Origin: Amycolatopsis aidingensis
GTDB taxonomy: Bacteria > Actinomycetota > Actinomycetes > Mycobacteriales > Pseudonocardiaceae
Assembly: GCF_018885265.1 (NCBI RefSeq)
Contig: NZ_CP076538.1
Coordinates: forward strand, 186,001-250,000
Length of the DNA: 64,000 nt
Direction: 5' to 3'
Under the pieces are notes generated by a model. It saw only the letters and a program-made list of their open reading frames with translations. It had not been told where the DNA came from and ran no database searches. Each line of letters opens with the position of its first letter. Position 1 is the stretch's first letter. Of the stretch, positions 8,246 through 15,892 are shown one piece after another. The translations under genes were made by a program, and so were the position numbers.

Positions 8246-8830
8246 TCAGGGCGAGGCCGACCCGGCGGACGAGTTCCCTTCGAGGTTGCCGTGGCAGGGC
8301 GCGCCCCAGAGCCCTGCCACGGCCGAGCGGGCCCGGTGCTCCGCCCGCTGGAGGGACGGCCCGAGCGAGTCGGGCGCATGCGTTCCCGAGAACCTCACAT
8401 ACCCGCCGGTCAGCGCGGCGACGGCGTAGTTCTCGCCGTCCGGCAGGATCAGGTCGGCCTCCGTGGTGCCGATCCTGCCGGGCGGATCGCCGGATTCCGT
8501 GCGCGGCGTGACCGTCGTGCCGATCAGGGTCGCGGCCGCCCAGGCGAAGGTTTCGGTGCCGAAGCAGGAATCCACCGATGGGGCCCGGATGCCGCGCACC
8601 GAGATCCTGCGCTGCACCCCGTCGGCCCCGGTGACCTCCACCGTCGCGCCGTCGAGCACGCTGGTGACCGTGTAGGGCGGCGGTGGGGTGGTGTTACTCG
8701 CCGGTGCCACCGCGGGCGAGACCGGCGGTCTCGTGGCCAGTGGCCGCTCGGTTTCCCTGGTGGAGATACCGCAGATCGTCACCAACGTGAACAACATTCC
8801 GAGAACCGTCAACGAGATTTTCAGTGACAT
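8246..8830 (-). CDS. Secreted thermonuclease (SNase)-like protein
   Basis: This 194-residue protein begins with a signal or anchor helix (MSLKISLTVLGMLFTLVTIC). After a Thr/Pro-rich linker comes an SNase-like beta-barrel: YTVTSVLDGATVEVT, then RISVRGIRAPSVDSCFGTE and a later alpha-helical half. In staphylococcal nuclease the first strand reads DGDT and an Arg lies in the R-L-x-G-I-D-x-P-E element; here those read DGAT and IRGIRAPS-like, so key acidic residues seem to be missing and it may bind rather than cut. ATG at 8878 is an alternative start that would add 16 basic residues. Confidence 0.65.
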   Translation of the reverse strand: MSLKISLTVLGMLFTLVTICGISTRETERPLATRPPVSPAVAPASNTTPPPPYTVTSVLDGATVEVTGADGVQRRISVRGIRAPSVDSCFGTETFAWAAATLIGTTVTPRTESGDPPGRIGTTEADLILPDGENYAVAALTGGYVRFSGTHAPDSLGPSLQRAEHRARSAVAGLWGAPCHGNLEGNSSAGSASP

Positions 8831-9088
8831 CGTCGGACGGTTTTTCGTGGAATGCCGGCCTGCCGGGACGAGGTCCATGGAGTCGCTGCCTAACTCGTGG
8901 CGGTTCGAGCAATAACTGCGCCTGAATGGTCGCGTTTAAGCAGCGTGCCGTTACCCACTGCTCGGCATGCGCACCTCCTTTTCATGCTTTGGGGTGAAGA
9001 TCAGTAATGTGGCGCACGATGAGTACGACCGATACCGCCGGACGGGTGGCATCGCGGCGTGGCTACCGAGAGCAGGGAAGGGGACGGG

Positions 9089-9787
9089 ATGTCCGCATGG
9101 GGAAGGCCGCCGACCACGGCGAACCGCAAGTACCAGGAGAACGCCCGGCTGCTCGAGGCGATGGACGAGAAGGAACGTTTCACCCACATCTTCCGGACGA
9201 ACCTGTGGAGCGGGGGCTCGGTGTCCGGGCCGGGATCCGATGACGACCAGACCCGCGCGCTGCGGGCCGAGCTACCCGCGATGATGCGCCGCCTTGGCGT
9301 CCGGAGCCTGCTCGACCTGCCCTGCGGTGACTTCAACTGGCTCGCAGGCGCCGAGCTGGACCTCGACTGGTACCTGGGCGCGGACATCGTCGACGAGCTG
9401 GTGCGGCGTAACCAGCAGCGGTACGCCCGCGCGGATGGCGGCCTGCGGTTCGTCCCGCTCGACCTGCTGCGGGACCCGCTGCCGCGGGCCGATGCGGTGC
9501 TCTGCCGGGACTGCCTCGTACATTTCGGCTTCGCCGACATCCGGCGCGCGCTGGCGAACCTGCGGGCAAGCGGCTCGCGTTACCTGATCACCACCACGTT
9601 CACCCAGCTGTCGACCAATGTGGACATCCCGACCGGGGACTGGCGGCCGCTCAACCTGTGTCGCGAACCGTTCGGCTTCCCCGAGCCGGTGGACCTCGTG
9701 CTCGAAGGGTGCACCGAGGAGGACGGTGCCTACGCGGACAAGGCACTCGCCGTGTGGGCCATCGAGGAGCTGCCCGGCACCGGATAG
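9089..9787 (+). CDS. Class I SAM-dependent methyltransferase
   Basis: The 232-residue cytoplasmic protein has a Rossmann-type methyltransferase core. Motif I reads SLLDLPCGDFNWL (about 75), motif II lies in YLGADIV, and a motif IV-like ADAVLCRDCLVHF is near 135, followed by ALANLRASGSRYLITTTF. The substrate cannot be read from the sequence. ATG at 9089 was preferred because GGGAAGGGGA precedes it by about 5 nt; an upstream GTG (9059) is in frame. Confidence 0.75.
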   Translation: MSAWGRPPTTANRKYQENARLLEAMDEKERFTHIFRTNLWSGGSVSGPGSDDDQTRALRAELPAMMRRLGVRSLLDLPCGDFNWLAGAELDLDWYLGADIVDELVRRNQQRYARADGGLRFVPLDLLRDPLPRADAVLCRDCLVHFGFADIRRALANLRASGSRYLITTTFTQLSTNVDIPTGDWRPLNLCREPFGFPEPVDLVLEGCTEEDGAYADKALAVWAIEELPGTG

Positions 9788-9889
9788 TCATGGTTTCGCC
9801 CACTGCGAATCCCCGACCGGAAACAGATCTTTTTCGTTATGGTTCGAGGAAGATCGTCGGAGTCGATGCGCGGTGGAAAGGCTGGGGAG

Positions 9890-10450
9890 ATGAGCGAATC
9901 GGGGACCGAGGCCCTGTGGACGGAGCGAGTGTTCCAGCGGCTGATGCGGCAACGGATCGTCGTGCTCGGGCAGGAGGTCGACGACGCGGTCGCCAACCGG
10001 CTCAGTGCGCAGCTGCTGTTGCTGGAGGCCGAGGATCCCACCCAGGACATTTCCTTCTACATCAATTCTCCGGGCGGTTCCGTTGCGGCGGGCCTCGCCA
10101 TTTACGACACGATGGAGATCGTCCGATGTGACGTGGCCACCTTCGGCATGGGCCTGGCCGCCTCGATGGGGCAGATCCTGCTGACCGGAGGCGCCCCTGG
10201 CAAGCGCTATGCGTTACCGCACTGCCAGGTCATGATGCACCAGCCCTTGGGCGGCCTTGGTGGTACCGAGTCCGATATCGCGATCCAGGCCGAGATGCAC
10301 CGCAAGGGCAAGCAGGAGGCGGCCGAGCTCATCGCGGAACACACCGGCCAGCCGGTCGAGCAGATCCGCGCCGACTTCGAACGGGACCGCTGGTTCACCG
10401 CCGAGGAGGCCCGCGAGTACGGGCTGGTGGACCACGTGCTGACCCGGTGA
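9890..10450 (+). CDS. clpP: ClpP-family serine peptidase (solo paralogue)
   Basis: The 186-residue protein has the complete ClpP triad: Ser92 in GLAASMGQ, His117 in QVMMHQP and Asp166 in FERDRWF. It also has the oxyanion/handle features YINSPGGSV and KGKQEAAELIAEHTGQ. ClpP forms tetradecameric proteolytic chambers fed by ClpX/ClpC ATPases. No Clp ATPase and no second clpP adjoin it, unlike the usual clpP1-clpP2-clpX locus, so this is probably an accessory paralogue. The ATG at 9890 is preceded by GGAAAGG at an 8-nt distance; ATG at 9839 is also in frame but less convincing. Confidence 0.88.
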   Translation: MSESGTEALWTERVFQRLMRQRIVVLGQEVDDAVANRLSAQLLLLEAEDPTQDISFYINSPGGSVAAGLAIYDTMEIVRCDVATFGMGLAASMGQILLTGGAPGKRYALPHCQVMMHQPLGGLGGTESDIAIQAEMHRKGKQEAAELIAEHTGQPVEQIRADFERDRWFTAEEAREYGLVDHVLTR

Positions 10451-10465
10451 CGGCCGCCCTGCCGG

Positions 10466-12361
10466 TCAGCGGGCCATCGACTCAAGGAACTCCTGGGTCT
10501 CCGGGTCCGTGGAGTACACGCAGACACCCCGCATGCCGCGGGTGAGCAGCACTTTGTAGGTGTTCCGGATGAGTGCACCGAAATGCAGCTCGTCCGCCTT
10601 CTTCACTGCCGGATCATGCGAGTACTCCCGGCGTGGAACCCAGGACCCGCCCCGGCGTACCAGGTCTGGCCCGAATATCACCCCGGACCAGTCGTACTCG
10701 AAACCCTGCGCGGTGTAGATGCAGCCGACCTGGCTGAAGCCGCGCTCGTCGGATGCCCAGTAGTACGATTCGGGCGCCTCCGGGACGCGCTTCTGCGGTT
10801 TCGCATTCCACGGACGTTTCCAGTCGCCGATCTGCACGTCCGGGACCAGCACCTTGCCGTTCGCGGTTTGTTGCGGGTCACTCCACTGCCAGCAGAAGCC
10901 CGCGGCGATCCTGGCCGTCCCCTGGTACCGGTGCCGTTGCTCGAGCAGCCAGTTTTCGAGCGTTTCCGGCGTGGCGGCGCTGGCGACGGTGAAGCTCTCG
11001 TCCAGCCGGGAAGCCAGGTCACTCCACCGGATCGCTGGCCGGGGATCGAGACCGAGCAGGCGGGCCACCCACTCGTCGAAGGCGGCGGAGCCCCCGCACC
11101 GGAACTGCCCCTCCAGGTGCACCACCTCGACCTGGCAGCCGAGGGAACGGGCGGCCTCGCCGATCTCCGCCAGCGAACCCATCTCGCCGGGCCGCACGGT
11201 CTGGTTCTCGTCCAGCAGGAACACCGGAACCCATGCCACGTCGATCAGTTCGTTGACCTGCGGCCGGGCCCGCTCTCGTTTCTGCTTGCTGGTGAACCGG
11301 TCGACGCTGGTCTCCCGGATCCGGTGCGCCTCGTCACACAGCAGTACGTCCAGTTCGCGGGGCTCGGCGGCGATGTAGTTGTTGAAGTACTTGAACAGAT
11401 TCTTCACCCGGCTGTTGCGGCTACCCGCGATCTTCCGCATCGTGTTGGTGAACGCACTCGACCCGGTGGCGTGGTGGACGGTGCGACCTCGGCGCGCCAG
11501 CGACCCCAACAGGCTCAGCGCGATGACACTTTTCCCGGACCCGGGGCCACCCAGCACGACGACAACGGTCTGCGTGCGGGCCACTCGCGCTCGCTCCACT
11601 GCCTGGTTCACCAGTTGATACGCGACCCGCTGCTCGTCCAGCAGCACGAACTGCTCGCGTTCCCGGATCTCCTTGGCCGCCAGATCGAGCAGCGGTTTTG
11701 TCGGGCGGTGCTGGAAGCGCAGGAAGTCATCGGCCGCGTTGCGCGCGGCGTCCCGGTTGCCACGTACGTCCAGCAGGGACCGCAGATGGTCCAGCAACTC
11801 GGCCTTGTCGTCCACGGTGAACAGCCGGCCGAAATCGCTCGGCCGGTACTGGTTGAGCGTGGCGACCCCGCTGGTCCGCGCGTTGTGCAGGTAGGCGACC
11901 CCGTGCACGGCATGCGGCGACTCGGCCAGCGCGGGGGTGCAGTCCACCAGGTACTCGCAGTAGGAACGAACCTGCTCGGCCGGGTGCAGCACGGGATCGG
12001 CGTAGTGGTCCACGCGGACGACTTCCGCCGCTACCACCTCGGCCGCCGACCACTGCTTGAGCTCGACCAGTACGTAGCTCGGCTCACCGCTGTCGCTGCG
12101 GGGATGCGTGCCGCACAGGATCGCGTCCACCCGCTTGGGGCTGTGCGGGAGCTGGTGTTCGAGCAATACCTCGACCTGCCCGAGGCCGGCGTCGACCAGA
12201 TCGGTCAGGAACACCAGCAGGCTGCGTTTCCATGAGTTGATCTCGCCGAGGCCGACCCGGTGCTCCAACGCGAACCGCGCCTGTTCCTGCAGCCGCAAGT
12301 GCAGCCGCTCCGCTCGGGCTTCGATGAGCAGGTCCTCGGCACTCTGCCGAACCAGAGCCAA
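10466..12361 (-). CDS. DUF2075 (Schlafen-like) helicase with N-terminal PD-(D/E)xK-like nuclease domain
   Basis: The 631-residue protein has two parts. The N-terminal 200 residues contain RVDAILCG with Asp79, then VLVELKQW with Glu100-x-Lys102, the D...ExK pattern of restriction-endonuclease-fold nucleases (by inspection). From about 245 on, a DUF2075 helicase-like ATPase follows: Walker A GGPGSGKS (272-279), Walker B/DEAH VLLCDEAH (about 340-347), DENQTVRPG (motif III-like), an Arg-containing LEGQFRCGGS and a late IYTAQGFEYDWSGVIFGPDL motif. It lies 90 bp downstream of a MazG gene on the same strand. The combination suggests a nucleic-acid surveillance or defence role, which is inference. 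Confidence 0.8.
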   Translation of the reverse strand: MALVRQSAEDLLIEARAERLHLRLQEQARFALEHRVGLGEINSWKRSLLVFLTDLVDAGLGQVEVLLEHQLPHSPKRVDAILCGTHPRSDSGEPSYVLVELKQWSAAEVVAAEVVRVDHYADPVLHPAEQVRSYCEYLVDCTPALAESPHAVHGVAYLHNARTSGVATLNQYRPSDFGRLFTVDDKAELLDHLRSLLDVRGNRDAARNAADDFLRFQHRPTKPLLDLAAKEIREREQFVLLDEQRVAYQLVNQAVERARVARTQTVVVVLGGPGSGKSVIALSLLGSLARRGRTVHHATGSSAFTNTMRKIAGSRNSRVKNLFKYFNNYIAAEPRELDVLLCDEAHRIRETSVDRFTSKQKRERARPQVNELIDVAWVPVFLLDENQTVRPGEMGSLAEIGEAARSLGCQVEVVHLEGQFRCGGSAAFDEWVARLLGLDPRPAIRWSDLASRLDESFTVASAATPETLENWLLEQRHRYQGTARIAAGFCWQWSDPQQTANGKVLVPDVQIGDWKRPWNAKPQKRVPEAPESYYWASDERGFSQVGCIYTAQGFEYDWSGVIFGPDLVRRGGSWVPRREYSHDPAVKKADELHFGALIRNTYKVLLTRGMRGVCVYSTDPETQEFLESMAR

Positions 12362-12451
12362 CGTCTTCCCCCTGTGCGCACGCGAATGACGTGCGGGTGG
12401 GGGCAGCGACGAAGTCTCGCTTCGGTGCCCGTCGGGCCGCGACGGACCAGG

Positions 12452-12784
12452 TTAGTAGATCTGGCTCGCCGAGCTGGGCGGGAAACGCGATTCGTTCCGC
12501 GCGATCTTCGCCCGCGCCGCGTCCAGCAGGTCCACGCCGAGCACATCGGCCAGCCGCACCAGATAGATGGCGACATCGGCCAGCTCATCCAGCACCTTCG
12601 GGGCGAGCTCCGGATCGTCCATGGCTGCCGCCGACTCCTCCGGGGTCAGCCACTGGAACAACGCGGTCAGCTCGCCCGCCTCCCCGGAAAGCGCCATGAC
12701 CAGGTTCTTCGGCGTGTGGTACTGCTCCCAGTCCCGGGCAGCGGCGAACTCGCGCAGCCGCCGGGCAAGATCGTCCAAGCTCAC
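12452..12784 (-). CDS. MazG-like nucleotide pyrophosphohydrolase
   Basis: The 110-residue all-helical protein carries the MazG metal-binding pattern: Glu35-x-x-Glu38 (SGEAGEL) and Glu67-x-x-Asp70 (DELADVAIYLVRLAD). Such short single-domain enzymes hydrolyse (d)NTPs to NMPs and pyrophosphate and clear non-canonical nucleotides. The GTG start at 12784 has a GAGGCGG ribosome-binding-like sequence immediately upstream. It starts 5 nt after the stop of the helicase relic and precedes the DUF2075 gene by 90 bp, so the set was probably once an operon. Confidence 0.88.
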   Translation of the reverse strand: MSLDDLARRLREFAAARDWEQYHTPKNLVMALSGEAGELTALFQWLTPEESAAAMDDPELAPKVLDELADVAIYLVRLADVLGVDLLDAARAKIARNESRFPPSSASQIY

Positions 12785-12789
12785 CCGCC

Positions 12790-13155
12790 TCAGTCTGCCC
12801 GACCCAGGTGGAACTGCCGTGGCTCGGTGGCCACCTGCCCCGCGTGCTCGTGGTCGGCCAGCCGGGCGGCCACGGTATCCCGAGCCAGCTCGGCCGGCAG
12901 GGCCGCCGAGAACTTCAACCCGCTGATGGCTTGGTCGTTGACCTCCGGCGGGTGCGGGGTCAGCGCGCGCAACCCCGCGTTGACGTCCCTCGGGGTCAGT
13001 TCGGGCAGCAGGCGCAACGACCGGTCGCCGATGCGCTGCCGCGGGTCGACCAACCCTGGCAGCGAAGCCTGCAGGCTGCGGTTGGCCGCGGTACCGGCCC
13101 AGGTCCACCATCGCAGGTCAGCGCCCTCCCCGCGCAGGATCGTCGCCTCGGTCGG
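12790..13155 (-). pseudogene. C-terminal remnant of a helicase-like gene
   Basis: About 120 codons in one frame look coding but have no convincing start and are preceded in frame by TGA at about 13158. The readable part includes LRWWTWAGTAANRSLQASL and later HPPEVNDQAISGLKFSAALP. The WWTWAG..AN pattern resembles the C-terminal region of some large bacterial DEAD/DEAH helicases; this is recalled, not searched. No helicase motor domain is found upstream, so it seems to be a truncated gene tail. It ends 5 nt before the MazG start. Confidence 0.45.
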
Positions 13156-13213
13156 TCAACGGAGAGTTACATAAGGTTGCAAAGTTCTTCCCGGGTCGGG
13201 ACGGTTCGGGTTA

Positions 13214-13490
13214 CTAGATCTCGATCTCCGTTTCGATCTCGACCAGCGCTTCGAACCGGGCGCGCAGTTCCGCGTACAGCCCTGGCATGCTCTCGTCCAC
13301 CTCCAGCACGACAGCCAGCGCGTACCGCGGGGGATCCCGGACGCTGCCCACCGGGACGTATTCCGAACCACCAGCACCAGCCGCTCGTGTTCGGGGCGCT
13401 CCCACCGGTGGGTCCACCGTTCGGTGGCGGCCTGGTTGGCGCCGAGTAGCCGGCGCTTGTCGCTGGGCTGCAAGTGGACCTTCGCCTTCG
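13214..13490 (-). pseudogene. Frameshifted remnant of an unidentified gene
   Basis: Two adjoining minus-strand frames look coding. Upstream, one reads VHLQPSDKRRLLGANQAAT followed by ERWTHRWERPEHERLVLVVR. Downstream, after a one-base shift near 13370, the other reads SEYVPVGSVRDPPRYALAVV and then LEVDESMPGLYAELRARFEA before a stop at 13214. Joined, they give a plausible C-terminal domain of about 90 residues. The family is not recognised. A sequencing error at the shift cannot be excluded. The upstream end overlaps a small membrane gene on the other strand. Confidence 0.4.
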
Positions 13491-13492
13491 GC

Positions 13493-13660
13493 GTGATTGT
13501 CGGGATCGGGTTCCTCATGCTGGCCGTGCTGCTCGCGGTGTTCTTCATCTGGGATGCGCGCAGAACCTATGGCGTGCACTCCAACCGGGACCCGGCCTTA
13601 TCCGTGCTGGCGCTGGCCGGGCGGCTGGCCAGGGAGCGGATGGAGGGGAGCAGGGAATGA
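13493..13660 (+). CDS. Small single-span membrane protein
   Basis: A 55-residue protein from a GTG start: one strong hydrophobic helix (VIVGIGFLMLAVLLAVFFIW) followed by a polar, basic tail ending RLARERMEGSRE. The frame is open further upstream to 13424, but that part is antisense to the pseudogene on the other strand and lacks a start with a ribosome site. The stop overlaps the ATG of the next small gene (ATGA at 13657), which supports real expression. Function unknown. Confidence 0.5.
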   Translation: MIVGIGFLMLAVLLAVFFIWDARRTYGVHSNRDPALSVLALAGRLARERMEGSRE

Positions 13661-13845
13661 CCTTCGGCGGATTGGCGTTCGATCTTTGGCAGACGATCGA
13701 CGAGGGCAGCACGATCACCTGCGCTCATGCGGGCGAGGAGGTGCACCTTTCGATCGGCGTCTCCGACGCCTGGCTGAACCTCACCTTCACCGAGGAGGGT
13801 GTGGCCGCCCTGGTGGCCGCCGTCTCCGAGGTGCTGGACCGCTGA
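13657..13845 (+). CDS. Small hypothetical protein
   Basis: A 62-residue acidic protein (MTFGGLAFDLWQTIDEGSTI at the start) with no membrane helix or known motif. Its ATG overlaps the stop of the small membrane-protein gene by 4 bp, and GGGGAGCAGGGA precedes it, so the two are likely co-translated. It is probably a cytoplasmic partner of that protein; not recognised beyond that. Confidence 0.5.
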   Translation: MTFGGLAFDLWQTIDEGSTITCAHAGEEVHLSIGVSDAWLNLTFTEEGVAALVAAVSEVLDR

Positions 13846-13921
13846 CACGGCCCCCGTACCCTGTTGCCATCCAACGAAGTAAACCCGGCCAACCGTCGGC
13901 GACCCCGGACCAGTACTGACC

Positions 13922-14368
13922 ATGCGCCTGATGCTGACTTTGCTCGCACTGCTCGCCGTCCTGGCGGGATGTGGCTGGAAAACTTCGGGAGTGAAGGTGG
14001 AATTCGACGATGACCTCAAAGAGGCGATCGCCGAACTGGCCCGCACAGACGGCGCACGATCGTTCAAGGAGCTGGCCCCAGGCGACTGGACCTCCGTGCA
14101 CGTCCTGATCGGGCCCGCGTCGGGCGCGCGGATCGAAGAGCAATTGGGGCGGCCCGCCGAGATCGAGGGCGACGGCACCTACGGTGGGGACTACGTGCAG
14201 GACGGCAACCTCCTCGTCTTCCAACGCGACGACGACATCGTGCGGATGGTCAGCCTGGGCCAACTCGCCGCGCTCGGTGCGGGTGAGTACCGCGCGGACG
14301 TGGTGCTGCGGGCTCATGGTGGTCGCATCACGATGACCGGCCCGGACGGACGTCCGGCAGGCCGCTGA
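13922..14368 (+). CDS. Putative lipoprotein
   Basis: A 148-residue protein with an N-terminal lipoprotein signal: MRLMLTLLALLAVLAGC, with the lipobox LAGC placing the lipidated Cys at residue 17. The mature part is a small mixed alpha/beta domain with FDDDLKEAIAELARTDGARS and a Gly/Asp-rich second half. It should be exported and anchored to the outer face of the membrane. The family is not recognised. It converges with the minus-strand operon that ends at 14376. Confidence 0.65.
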   Translation: MRLMLTLLALLAVLAGCGWKTSGVKVEFDDDLKEAIAELARTDGARSFKELAPGDWTSVHVLIGPASGARIEEQLGRPAEIEGDGTYGGDYVQDGNLLVFQRDDDIVRMVSLGQLAALGAGEYRADVVLRAHGGRITMTGPDGRPAGR

Positions 14369-14375
14369 CCCATGG

Positions 14376-14984
14376 TCAGGCGGGCTCGATCTTGTGCCCG
14401 AGCACCCTGCGCAGGATGCGCAGAAAGCGTCGTTGTCCGAGGGGATGCCGTCGGACCAGGGTCACCTCGTTTCCCTTGGTCGTGCGGAGCGTGACCTCGA
14501 CGGTCCAGCCATGCCGAAGCACCCGCGCCTGTGCGATCGAACGGGCCCGCAGCACCGGCTCGGTGAAACCGCGAGCGGCCAGATTCCGCCGCATCTCCGC
14601 CACCGTGCGCAGCCGATGCCACGGGCTGAGCAGCCCGAAAATGAGTCGCTGCCGGGGTTGCGCGCCGCGCTGGGCCCACAGTTCGTTCTGCGCCCTGCGC
14701 CCGGCGAGTTGGGACACCGTCAACAGCAACCCTTGGACACCGACGAAGGCGATGATCACTGCGAGTCCCGCACCAGACGGTTCCGCTAACGCCATCCACA
14801 AAATGGCGAGTGGTACCACCACGCAGAGCACGAACGGAATGCCGAACAGGAGCTGCTGGCGGTACCAGACGTACGGGTCCGGTAACAGCCCGATGCCGTC
14901 CCGCAGTTCGTGCACGACGACCCAGCCGTGGTCAGCCATGCGCACCCAGGTCGTCTTGCCCGGCCGTTCTCGCTTCGAACTCAC
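14376..14984 (-). CDS. Membrane protein with two central helices
   Basis: A 202-residue protein. After a charged N-terminus that includes WVVVHELRDGIGLLPDPYVW, two transmembrane helices follow (about 62-82 and 88-108), then a basic C-terminal domain rich in Arg (RRHPLGQRRFLRILRRVLG). No family recognised. The GTG at 14984 overlaps the stop of the upstream DUF3558 lipoprotein (GTGA), so it is the last gene of a four-gene overlapping cassette (16927 to 14376). The frame is open upstream to 15098, but that would run into the lipoprotein gene. Confidence 0.6.
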   Translation of the reverse strand: MSSKRERPGKTTWVRMADHGWVVVHELRDGIGLLPDPYVWYRQQLLFGIPFVLCVVVPLAILWMALAEPSGAGLAVIIAFVGVQGLLLTVSQLAGRRAQNELWAQRGAQPRQRLIFGLLSPWHRLRTVAEMRRNLAARGFTEPVLRARSIAQARVLRHGWTVEVTLRTTKGNEVTLVRRHPLGQRRFLRILRRVLGHKIEPA

Positions 14985-15496
14985 CAGCCCGCCAGTACTT
15001 CCTCGGTCAACTCGGTGGATCGAGCGCAGGCTTCTTTCCCGATCTCGGCGAAGTCGATACTTACCACGGTGCCGTCGACCTCGAATAATGTCGCGCACCC
15101 CGTGTCGTTCTCTGCGACCACAACCGACTTACCGGCTATCGTCGTCTCCCTGGTCGGTCCGGGGTTGAGTTGCCGCCAGGAGGCCAGATCCCCCTGCTCG
15201 TAGGCTATCAACAGTGCTCGCACCAACGGGCTTTCCCCTCCGATTGACCATGCACAGCTCGGTCCCCCTGGACCACTTTCGCTGTATCGGTGGCTTGCTC
15301 CGGGAAACACTGCGTCAACCGTCTTGGGGGTATCAGCGGAACATGTCGTCTGCACCAATTTCAGTGCCGTTTGGGAAACATCCTTACTTGTGGATGATGG
15401 TCCAGGATCGGTGTTCCTTTTCGAGTCGGCATCGGGCGAGCAGGATACCACGACGAGTAGGAATGATCCGAAGATAACTCGGTGACGCCAGGTCAT
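14981..15496 (-). CDS. DUF3558-type lipoprotein
   Basis: A 171-residue protein with a lipoprotein signal: MTWRHRVIFGSFLLVVVSC, Cys about residue 19. The mature domain has the pattern of actinobacterial DUF3558 proteins: an early TTCSADTPKTVDAVF, a CAWSIG segment, then CATLFEVDGTVVSIDF and a final EACARSTELTEEVL, with paired cysteines. DUF3558 proteins are surface lipoproteins of unknown role. The ATG at 15496 overlaps the upstream stop (ATGA); an in-frame start at 15514 is less likely. It belongs to the same cassette as the WXG-like gene. Confidence 0.7.
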   Translation of the reverse strand: MTWRHRVIFGSFLLVVVSCSPDADSKRNTDPGPSSTSKDVSQTALKLVQTTCSADTPKTVDAVFPGASHRYSESGPGGPSCAWSIGGESPLVRALLIAYEQGDLASWRQLNPGPTRETTIAGKSVVVAENDTGCATLFEVDGTVVSIDFAEIGKEACARSTELTEEVLAGW

Positions 15497-15879
15497 TGAT
15501 CGTCGCTCAACCATTCGATTTGATCGAAGTCTTCCATCTCCTCTGAGTCTGATTTTCGGCGTCTCGGGTCGGCTCCTTTCTGTTCCCCCTTATCGATCTC
15601 GATGGAGATTCCTTCAATCTCTTTCCGTGCTTGCTTGACGAGTTCATTGCGCTCAGCTTCGGGCATTGATTCGTATCGTTCAACGAATAATCTCAGGGCG
15701 CGCATGGCGTACGGTGTATCAAGCACTTGCGCCGCCTCGCGAAGTGACATCTTGCCGGCAGCGTAACGTTCTAGGTCTTTCTTGACCCGCTCGTCCTTGA
15801 TGTGATCAAGAGATTTACTTATGCTCCGCCTTTCATGCTCGAGGTCTGCTCGACGAAATGTGTTCGGGTTAGAATGCAA
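15493..15879 (-). CDS. Hypothetical acidic helical protein
   Basis: A 128-residue soluble protein with many charged helices (for example SLREAAQVLDTPYAMRALRL, then FVERYESMPEAERNELVKQA) and an acidic C-terminus (SEEMEDFDQIEWLSDDQ). Not recognised. The TTG start at 15879 was chosen because AGGAGG lies 5 nt before it, right after the stop of the upstream WXG-like gene. The gene contains a TTA leucine codon (15688-15690), rare in this DNA. Base composition is clearly lower in GC than the neighbours (about 50% over 15601-15660). Confidence 0.6.
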   Translation of the reverse strand: MHSNPNTFRRADLEHERRSISKSLDHIKDERVKKDLERYAAGKMSLREAAQVLDTPYAMRALRLFVERYESMPEAERNELVKQARKEIEGISIEIDKGEQKGADPRRRKSDSEEMEDFDQIEWLSDDQ

Positions 15880-15892
15880 TAGTTCCTCCTGG

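Noticed and set aside
10583..12235. Long plus-strand open frame (550 codons) opposite the DUF2075 gene
   Set aside because: It mirrors the codon bias of the minus-strand gene, has no family motif and lies wholly inside a well-supported gene.
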